DNA of 64,000 nucleotides from a bacterium (GTDB taxonomy: Bacteria > Joyebacterota > Joyebacteria > Joyebacterales > Joyebacteraceae): NCBI GenBank assembly GCA_025782395.1, contig JALGZD010000219.1:1-64000 (forward strand). Direction: 5' to 3'. The notes under the pieces are model-generated. The model had not been told where the DNA came from and did no database searches. It was given only the letters and a program-made list of their open reading frames with translations. Positions 1-8,700 of this stretch are shown in pieces; positions within the stretch are counted from its first letter, which is position 1, and each line of letters starts with the position of its first letter. The position numbers and the translations under genes were made by a program.

Positions 1-1392
1 GAGCAGTATCGGCCCGTCCTCCCTGCAGGGATCGACGTAGAGCTCGTAAGGAGACAGCGTCTCTCCGTACTCGCCGAACTCGAGAACCCCATACTGGGCA
101 GTGTTGGACAAGATCTGGACGAACACGTCGTCACAGGTTATCACTCCCTGGATGTCGGAGCTTCTGTCCCCCTGGTTCTGGATCGTGACGGAGAGCGTGA
201 AGGTCTCCCCAGCCTCCGGGATCCCGTTCCCGCCCGCCGTGTCGTCAACGGCACTGGCCGAGTAGACCAGATCCGGCGCTCCGTCGTGAACCGATCGCTT
301 CACGCCGTAGCGAGTGGTGTAGAGGACTCGTCCGCTGTGATCGATGGCAGCGTGAGTCTCGGACCACATGTCGGTGTCGTACACAATGGGCTGCCATCTG
401 CCAGCTCCATCAAAGCTCACATAGATGCACCGTGGCGCACCGGACACGTATGCTGTCGCAATCACTGTGCTAGGATTCCACGGCCACGGCTCGAGGCTGT
501 TGACATGCAACCTCTCCATCTCAGCCCCATGCACACCCACGTTCGCTCGGACGTTCTCACTCGTCCCTCCATCCGTGATCACATAGAATGGGCCGTTCCC
601 TCCTGGCCCGGCAGCGGCAACCAGGAAGCCCGGATCATCAGGATCCATGTACAGCCGGCTCACATCGATCATAGAGTAAGGCCATTCGCCGAAGGGTGCC
701 AACGGAGCCCAGTCTTGCCCGAAATCCGTGGTCTTCCAGACAGCGCTGTCGGGCCCAGCGAAATAGCTCACAGTCGCCGCATAGACGATGTTCGTGTCCG
801 AAGGATCCAGTGCAATGTCAGAAACCCAAGTGCCGTTCTCGAGCGGATCTGGTCCGACCCCTATCTGTGTCCACGTTGTCCCTTCGTCAGGGCTGAAGTA
901 AACAGACCGAGGGATGTAGTCATGACTCATCGTGCCGGCAAAGATCCGCCGCGATTCACCAGGATCAACGACAACGGATTGCGCGCCGATGTTCTCAGTA
1001 AGCGCTGTCCAGCTCTCTCCAGCATCGACTGACTTGTGGACCGCGCCGCGACTCACGCAGTAGGCGATCATGGGATCGGACGGGTCGAACGTCAGGGCAC
1101 TGATATCGTGCGTGATATCCAGCACTCCCTCCCATGTCGCCCCACCGTCGGTCGTCCTCATCAGGTAGTTGTCCCCGGAAGGCTCGACCAGAATGGTGTC
1201 GGGGCACGAGGGTGCTACAGCGATCATTGACACGCCATATCCCTCGGGACCGATGTCTTCCCAGCTCACGATCGACGCCTCGGCACTACCGGGAACGAGG
1301 AGGGCCAACGTCAGCCAGGGCAAGCATATGATCCAGCACCGCGCGCCTGGAACCCCAAGGCCTCGATGGGGAAACATGCTTGATCGGTTCAT
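1..1392 (-). CDS. Secreted BNR/Asp-box repeat protein (3' end beyond window)
   Basis: The minus strand is open from an ATG at 1392 to the left edge, so the C-terminus is missing. An in-frame ATG lies at 1398, but a GGAAAAGG Shine-Dalgarno at 1402-1409 is 9 nt from ATG 1392 and only 3 nt from 1398. The 464 visible residues start with a basic stretch and a hydrophobic signal peptide ending near GSAEA. Several Asp-box (BNR) motifs follow, such as TTDGGATW, SVDAGESW, SPDEGTTW and TTDFGQDW, as in sialidase or Vps10-type beta-propellers. The last visible part contains GNGIPEAGE, a beta-sandwich motif common before C-terminal sorting domains in FCB-type secreted proteins. Substrate and activity are unknown, because Asp-boxes are structural rather than catalytic. 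Confidence 0.85.
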   Translation of the reverse strand, partial: MNRSSMFPHRGLGVPGARCWIICLPWLTLALLVPGSAEASIVSWEDIGPEGYGVSMIAVAPSCPDTILVEPSGDNYLMRTTDGGATWEGVLDITHDISALTFDPSDPMIAYCVSRGAVHKSVDAGESWTALTENIGAQSVVVDPGESRRIFAGTMSHDYIPRSVYFSPDEGTTWTQIGVGPDPLENGTWVSDIALDPSDTNIVYAATVSYFAGPDSAVWKTTDFGQDWAPLAPFGEWPYSMIDVSRLYMDPDDPGFLVAAAGPGGNGPFYVITDGGTSENVRANVGVHGAEMERLHVNSLEPWPWNPSTVIATAYVSGAPRCIYVSFDGAGRWQPIVYDTDMWSETHAAIDHSGRVLYTTRYGVKRSVHDGAPDLVYSASAVDDTAGGNGIPEAGETFTLSVTIQNQGDRSSDIQGVITCDDVFVQILSNTAQYGVLEFGEYGETLSPYELYVDPCREDGPILL

Positions 1393-1538
1393 AGCCATCA
1401 ACCTTTTCCGGAGCACATCACAGCTCGTCTGAATCCCATGAGACACCTACTGCAGCAGCATCAGTTTCCTTCTTGAATCGTCCGTTCTGTCCCAATCGAC
1501 ATGCTACGCGCCGAGGCGCCTAAACTTGACGCCGGCTC

Positions 1539-1567
1539 ATTCTACCGCGTAGAGGAACCGAGCGCAA
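1539..1567 (-). promoter_or_regulatory. Sigma-70-type promoter for the BNR gene
   Basis: On the minus strand TTGCGC (1562-1567), a 17-nt spacer and TAGAAT (1539-1544) fit a sigma-70 promoter. The predicted start near 1532 gives a leader of about 140 nt before the BNR gene. Confidence 0.65.
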
Positions 1568-1687
1568 CTTCCTCTTGTGACAAGCATTGTGCCCTTTCAC
1601 CCCCCTGTCAGCAATGGAATCCCGCGGCTGCACGAAGCCGCGCCATGGCCGCACACCGCAGAACCGGCCGCCTCGCCGGACACAACA

Positions 1688-1721
1688 GAAGAGGGCGCGT
1701 CGCATGCGACACGCCCTCTTC
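1688..1721 (-). terminator. Terminator-like hairpin after the PorV-like gene
   Basis: GAAGAGGGCG at 1688-1697 pairs with CGCCCTCTTC at 1712-1721, with a further GTCGC/GCGAC inner stem. It lies about 30 nt past the PorV-like stop codon. There is no clear T-run, so an intrinsic terminator is likely but not certain. Confidence 0.65.
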
Positions 1722-1750
1722 CGGGATTACAGATGTCGATCCGGGGCCGG

Positions 1751-2683
1751 CTAGTCCCCGAACGCCATCGTGAGTGAGATCCTGTGAGTCACCTCAAGAT
1801 CTTCGTAGTCGGTGTAGGTGTAGTCGAGCTGGAAATCGCTGTAGGCGAAGCCCGCGCCGTAGCTCAGGTTCCCCATCTCCGAACCGGTCTTGTACCCGGC
1901 CCTGAGAGCCAGCATCTCGTAGATCCAGACCTCGCCACCCACGCCCACCTGCACATCCTGATCCTGCGGCATAATCGCGTCGACCCCGACCAGAAGACCC
2001 ACATTCGGGATCTGATCAGCAACCGTCGCGTAGGACACACCACCGACGTACGTCATCGTCTGGCTGTCCTCATCACCTTCCAACTTGAACTTCGTGCCCA
2101 TGTTCTTCACGGCGACGCCCACGTGTACCTGGTCGTCCATCATGCCGTAGAGCAGTCCGAGATTGAGACCCATCGCCGTCGAGGTCTCATCATCGAAGTT
2201 GGCCTGGATAACGTGGCCCGAAATACCGGCTGCAAGCCCGCAAACGTTCGGCACGTCGAATCCGTAGCCACCGACGAAACCGAAGTTGTAAGCCTCTGCC
2301 GACTCGTTCAGGTCCGTTCCAAACTCATCGAGGACCTCGACACCGCCGAGATTGAAGTACGCCAGACCCATCGCGAGTCCGCCGTCGCCCCGAGGGAGTC
2401 CCACACCGAGATAGCTGTAGGACGTGTCCTCGAACCACTCAATCTGGCTCACACCGAGCTTGAGCCGATCCACATTGGCCAACCCGGCCGGGTTGTAAGT
2501 CAAGCTCCAGATGCCACCAGGCGCGCCCGTGTAGGCCGCCATGGCGCTGGGACCCGCCCCAACACCGATAGCAAAGACATCAAGATAGGTACTTCCAGCC
2601 TTGCCATCGCCCGCCCATGCAGCGCTCGACAGCAGCATCGCGGCGATGATGATCAAGGCAGGAAGACCGAGCCTCTTAGTCAT
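1751..2683 (-). CDS. PorV/PorQ family (UPF0164-like) outer-membrane barrel
   Basis: This 310-residue protein starts with a clear signal peptide (about residues 1-24, ending SSAAWA). The mature protein opens with GSTYLDVFAIGVGAGPSAM and then SLTYNPAGLA, the N-terminal pattern of PorV/PorQ and FadL-like beta-barrels. The rest is alternating Gly/aromatic strands ending in ITHR-type strands and MAFGD. In Bacteroidetes, PorV shuttles type IX secretion cargo at the outer membrane. Here the gene lies 66 bp downstream of a giant protein that carries a FlgD-like C-terminal domain, so a role in exporting or anchoring it is plausible but inferred. AGGAGG precedes the ATG at good spacing. Confidence 0.8.
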   Translation of the reverse strand: MTKRLGLPALIIIAAMLLSSAAWAGDGKAGSTYLDVFAIGVGAGPSAMAAYTGAPGGIWSLTYNPAGLANVDRLKLGVSQIEWFEDTSYSYLGVGLPRGDGGLAMGLAYFNLGGVEVLDEFGTDLNESAEAYNFGFVGGYGFDVPNVCGLAAGISGHVIQANFDDETSTAMGLNLGLLYGMMDDQVHVGVAVKNMGTKFKLEGDEDSQTMTYVGGVSYATVADQIPNVGLLVGVDAIMPQDQDVQVGVGGEVWIYEMLALRAGYKTGSEMGNLSYGAGFAYSDFQLDYTYTDYEDLEVTHRISLTMAFGD

Positions 2684-2701
2684 GCTTTAGCCTCCTTACT
2701 T

Positions 2702-2738
2702 CGCAAGGGAGCGACGGCGCCGACCGCCGCTCCCTGCG
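2702..2738 (-). terminator. Intercistronic hairpin (attenuator or processing site)
   Basis: CGCA-GGGAGCG pairs with CGCTCCC-TGCG across 2702-2738, between the giant gene stop (2750) and the PorV-like start (2683). It could reduce read-through or stabilise the upstream mRNA. There is no T-run on the minus strand. Confidence 0.45.
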
Positions 2739-2749
2739 AGTAGAGTGTC

Positions 2750-5700
2750 TTACTTGATGACCATGATCTTCCGCGTAACGACCTCGTCGCCGGTGTCGAT
2801 CGTCGCGATGTACATACCGCTCGCGACGGTCTTACCGTCGTCGTTCGTGAGATCCCACAGCACGTCCCCGCGGTCGCCGCCGGAGCCGGTCAGCTCAGCG
2901 ACGAGACCACCGAACATGTCGTAGACCTTCACTACAAGGTCATCACCGACATCGCCAAGCGCGATCGTGATGCCGCCCTCGTACTCAGCCATGCGGTACG
3001 GGTTCGGGTAGATCGCAATCGCATCGCCGCGTTCGATCGTGACGGTAACGTCAACCTCATCCATGTACTCACCGTCGAGCCAGAGAGTCAGTACACCCTC
3101 ATAGTCCTGACCGAGGAGACCCTCAGAAACAGTGATGTGCAGGACGAAGTCTTCCGTCGCGCCGTCCGCGATCGCGGCGGTTTCAGGATCGAACGTGACG
3201 TTCGCACTCGGAATCATCGAGCCGGTCGTCCCGACCAAGTCGTCGATCGTCAACGTGAGACCGGAGGCGATATCGACGTTACCGGTGTTCTCCACCGTCA
3301 CCGTCGCATCAACCATCTCGCCGGCCACACCATCCACCTCGACGTCACCTGAGTAGAAGGCAACCGACGGGAGCGCCTCGACGAACACGCGGACTGTGAA
3401 CACGTCCGAGAGCCCACCGGTGGCTGTAATCTCCACCGTGCCTTCGTACATCCCGGTCACGACCTCGGGATCGCTCCACGTTACGTCGACCGTACCAATG
3501 ATGGCGTCGTCCCAATCACAGGTGGTGCCTATCGTAACAGTGGCGCTCACGCCGTCCGGGAGATTCCGGACAACGAGCGCACCAGCGATGCCCACGATGT
3601 CATCATTACCAATGTTCTCGAGCCCGAACTGACCCGTGACCGGAACTCCATCCGGCGCAGGAGCCAGATCCATGATGTTCCCGACAACGTTGTAGCCGTT
3701 GTCGACAACATTCAAGGCCGTGTAGCACTCGACGTTGAGCGTAAACGTGTCAAGCAGCGTACCGTCCGTGACTGTGACGGTCCCCGTGTATGTGCCGCTC
3801 AGAGCCGGGTCGGTCCAGTCGACCTCCACAACTCCAACCAGACAATCATCCCACGGGAGTCTTCCCTCCACCGTCACGGTACCGTCGAGACCATCCGGCA
3901 GACCGCTCACTGTGCCAACAAGATCCTCGATCGGACAGTTGCCCAGGTTGCATATCTCAAACTGCGCCGTACCGGTACCACCGGCACCGGCGGCGTAGTC
4001 CATCACACCTGCCACCAGGTCGTAGTCCGTATCAGTGATCTCCATCGCCGCGACACAGTTGACGACCATGTTGACCGCTGTCTCGTCGAACTGAGTCTCA
4101 CCGTCGGCAAGCAGAGCAATCGTACCAGCGTACGTGTCCGCCCTCTGACCGGCCGGTATCGCGGCGCAGATCACAACATCACCGGACTCGCCAAGCGGAA
4201 TCGACAGGCTCGTCGGGTCGAAGTCCAAGATAGCGCCAGGAACGGCGATACCTGTGTCATCACCGATGAGGTAGGCCGGAGCCCCGAAGTGAACGTCGTC
4301 GGCAAGATAGTTGCCGATATTGTCCACTGTCGCCGTGTTGCAGGCCTCATCGCCCGGGTCGCCGGTCAGAACGACCAGCGGACTGTCGAACTCCACATCG
4401 ATCACGGCAGTGACGTTGACGGTGAGATGGAAGTAGTCCATCAGCTCGTCCACTGCGTCGATGTCGGGATCGTACACAACAGCCGGACCGAACTCACCAG
4501 CAAGCCAGCCCATACCACTGGCCCAGCCTCTGGCGCAGATCGGCACCGTGCCGTCGCCCGGCGCCCAGCTTGCCGGATGATCCGTCCTGTACGTGCCTGC
4601 CGGGAGGTCGACCGGAATCTCGGCGACCCTCAAGCGGTAGAGCTTCGACGGGCCGTCCAGCATGAGCGTGTCGCCCATCGTACCATCGAGAAGAAGCTCG
4701 ATGGAGTACTCACCGTCCGGCGAGTAGACCCAGAAGCTGACAGGTGTCGAAACACCGTCGGCCGGGACCTTCGTCAGCACGTCAGTGGTCGGATCGTAGT
4801 ACTGCAGGTCGAGAATGCTCTCGGTGCCGGGACCGTCCCAGTCATCGACATTCGTCGATGCACCGGCAGCGTAGACCCGGAACTCGCCGACCATGACGTC
4901 GACGTCACCAGGAGTCACCTCGATATCCATCACGTTGCCCGCCATGTTCGCGTAGTCATCATCGACATCGATGTCGGGCAGCGCGAGATAGAACTTCAAC
5001 GTGAACGTGTCGTTGATCTCATTACCCTGGCAGACACCGTCCGGCGGGTCGGTATCGAGAACTCCGTGCACGTCCTCGAACACCCTGACAGTACCCACAT
5101 ACAATCCATGCGGGAGTGTCGTGGTGTCGATGTAGACGTAGCTCGAGTCGACCTCACTCAGGTTGAGATGATCGACAACCGGCGTATCGAAGCTGATGAC
5201 CGATGTTGGATCCATCGGGCCACTGATCCACTTGTACTCCGCCTCGATCTCGTACGTCAGGTTCACGTTCCCCTGCGGATCAAGCGTGTTCGTATCCCAG
5301 GTCCGGTTGACAAACGGCGTCGCCGCGAACCCGTTGTAGTCGTTGATCAGATCAGGGGTGTGCCCCGGATACGGCCACACACCGTCGGGGTTCGTGTTCG
5401 GGTTTGCATACCTGAACATGCCCGTAACGGTGCCCGGGTACACCGGAGCACCCATCAGGTGCATCTCCGTCAGCGCGGCGGGATCCGGGAAGTCGATCGG
5501 GTCAGAAGCCAGACCAACTCCGAGAGGATCGTCATCGTCGTCGCAGATGTCGATGTCCTTGAGAGGCGCCACGTGGACCAAGACCTCAACCCAGTCGCCT
5601 GGAAGTTCCTGCTCCAGGATGCGCTCCGTCGCAACCTCCACGTAGCCACGATAGATGCCCGGCATCGCGCCCTCCGGAACGTCGACCGTGACCGTGATGG

Positions 5701-8700
5701 TCACTGCCGTGCCGGCAACAAACGCGTCGATGTCGTCATCGCTGAAGCTGACGACGCTGTAGTGGAACCAGTGCGCGACGGTCGTGTCAGGCACGCTGTA
5801 CGTCCCGCCCGCAAGCTCGCCGTACCAGTGGAACGACGTGGCGCGGACCCGGACGTCGTCGAGCGATGCGGCCGTTGAAGGACCGTCGCCCGCGTCGGGG
5901 TTGTTGGCCCCGTCGGTGTGCCAGAGCACGAAGTCTCCGGATCCGCTGACACCAGGCTCGATGCCGACGGCGGGTATACCGATCGTCAGGATGTTACCCA
6001 CGACGTCGCCGTCGTTGTCGTCGATATCGATGTCCCAGTCACCCACGGTGTTGAGGAGAGGATCGGTGACCGCGACGACTTCGTCACCGTCGCTCGTGCC
6101 GCCACGGTCCGTATCGGCCTCGTTCGGATCGGTCTCACCAGTGGTGGCCCAGTCCGAAACCGTGTCGTACGGGCTGTTGCCGTCGCGGTGGCCGTCGCGG
6201 TCCGCATCTTCTGCACCGTCAACGAGGCCGTCGTTGTCCGTATCCGCATCATTCGGATCGGTCGTGTACGCGCCCTTATCGACGGTGTCGTACCTGGCAC
6301 TCGGGGAGGCCGGATTCGCGATGCTCGTGTCCGTGCCCATCGGGGACAACAGACCAAGCTCGAGACCGTCGGCCAGAACGTCACCATCGGTGTCGTAGTC
6401 CAGCGGGTTGATCCCGTACCAGACCTCGAAACCGTCGATGAGACCCTCGTTGTCAGTGTCGTCGTCCTCCGGATCCGTCTCCGTGACGCCGATGTCGGTG
6501 TCATCACCGTCCATGTCGGCGTCCTCTTCGAAGTCCGAAAGGCCGTCGTAGTCACTGTCGTAGAGGTAGACGATCGAGTTCGGCGTTCCATCAAAGTCCC
6601 AGATGCCCGGATCGGGATTCGTTCCACCGATGATCGAGTCGACCGGGTAGCCGGCCATCTTGCCAACCTCGAAGCCGTCGTGCAAACCGTCGCGATCCGT
6701 GTCGAACAACTTCGGATCGGACGCCCTGAAACCGACCTCGCCGGTGTGCGGCTGATGGATGACCTGATAGTACTCGTCACCGTCGAGGATACCATCCTCG
6801 TCGAAGTCACGGTCGTTGTCGGCAAACTCGTGCCAGGTATCGAGTCCCATCTCCTGGCGATCGGACAGGTTATCGTTGTCCGTGTCATTGTCCAGGATGT
6901 CGGGGATACCGTCCGAGTCCGCGTCGTTGACGCCGGCGCAATCCTCATCGCCGTCACCGTCCCAGACCCAGTCGTTGTCACTGTCGACATCCATGGCGTT
7001 GTTGATGCCATCGTTGTCCGTGTCGGCAGTGACGTTCTCCAGGTCGTTCGGGTCGGTATCGTTCTCGTCGCAACCGTCACTATCGGTGTCGGTGTTCGTC
7101 GGGTCGGTCTTGTACGCGTAGTACTCGTCACCGTCGATAATGCCGTCACCATCGGTATCGGTGTCGTTCGGATCGCACATCTGTGCGAACTCGATACCGT
7201 CCTCGAGTCCGTCACCGTCCGTGTCCTCGTCGAACGCATCGGTCAGGTCGAGCGAGTTGTCGATCCAACCGACCGCGTAGGGCGAACTGGCGACGTTGCC
7301 GGCCAGCTCGTAGTAATCGGGCAGACCGTCGTTGTCCGAATCCCTGTCCTGCGCGTCCGTCTCGCCGAGCATGGGCTCGTACGCACCGTTGCCGTTCGCG
7401 TCCTCGACATTATCATCGTAACCGTCGAAGTCACTGTCGGTGAGGCGCGGATCCGTCATCGTTGCCGGATCCTGGTCGCCTGCACCAAACACGGCGGGGT
7501 TCGTGTAGCCGCCGATGTTGCCGGCGTGGTAGCCGACCTCGAGACCGTCGATGAGCGTATCGCCATCGGTGTCCATGTCTCTGGGGTCGATTCCGAACGC
7601 CAGCTCGTCGCCGTCGTAGACGCCGTCGTCGTCCGTGTCGCCGTCCTCAGGATCGGTCTCGGCCAGATCCAGAACGCCGTCCTGGTTGACATCTTCCATG
7701 CCATCGTAGAGATTGTCGTCGTCCATGTCCGCGTCGAGCGGATCATAAACGCGAAGAACCTCCTGGTGGTCCGTGATGCCGTCGCCGTCGGTGTCGGCGT
7801 AGTGCGGATTGGTGCCCATTCCGACCTCGACGTCGTCGTCGAGTCCGTCGCTGTCCATATCATCGTCCATCGGGTCCGTCGGCCAAAGCTGCGGGATACC
7901 ATCGATGTCCCACCACGTGGGATGCATCTCGTCGCCGTCCGTGAGCCCGTCGCCGTCATAGTCGGCGATCAGGTGCATGGTCGGAGGCGTGGTACCTTCA
8001 AGCACGGCCTCTTCGAGATCGAACAGGCCGTCGCCGTCGAAGTCGTCAGGAGTGTAGGAGCAGTCACCGTAGTCCGAAGCATCGAGCGGATCGAAACCGC
8101 ACGCGACTTCCTGAGCATCCGGGTAACCGTCGCCGTCCGTGTCGGGCTCGCCGGGATTCAGCGGGCCGACGTGGAAGCGGGCGCCACGAGCGACCTTGGC
8201 AGCCACGTAGTCTGCGTAGGCGATCTCGGTCCTGTCGTGGAAGTCCAGGTAGACGTACGAGGGAGGATTCTCCCACTCACGCCAGTCTGAATCCGGATCC
8301 AGGACGTTTCCAAGACCGTCGCCACCAAGCTCTGCATCCGTGTCGTCCTCGGTGAACGACCAGTTCATAACCGTGACACCGTCAGCGGCAATGTACGTGC
8401 CTGTGATCGTCTCGCCGTCGAGGATCCCGTCACCGTCGGTGTCGGGATCGAGCGGGTTGGAACCCCAGTCGTTGACCTCAACGCCGTCGTCGACATAGTC
8501 ACCGTCGGTGTTCGGGTTATTCGGATCGGTGCGGTATATGTTGACCTCTTCGCCGTCCGTGAGACCGTCATCGTCCGAGTCGGCGTCGGTCGGATCTGTT
8601 CCCCAGATCCAGACTTCCGCGCCGTCGATGAGACCGTCGCCATCACTGTCCCAGTTCTGGTCGTTAGTCCCGTAGGTGGCCTCGTCACCGTCGAGGATTC

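Larger units (their letters stand above)
1399..1750. other. Intergenic region between PorV-like gene and BNR gene
   Basis: I see no convincing gene in this 352-bp gap. It holds a terminator-like hairpin just after the PorV-like gene and a good promoter for the BNR gene, both listed separately. Short ORFs here lack ribosome-binding sites and recognisable composition. Confidence 0.6.

Noticed and set aside
5918-8290. Long plus-strand open frame (790 codons) opposite the giant TSP3 gene
   Set aside because: It reads Val/Arg/Ile-rich sequence produced by the antisense of Asp/Gly codons (GAC, GGC), has no ribosome-binding site or domain, and similar shadows occur along the whole repeat array.
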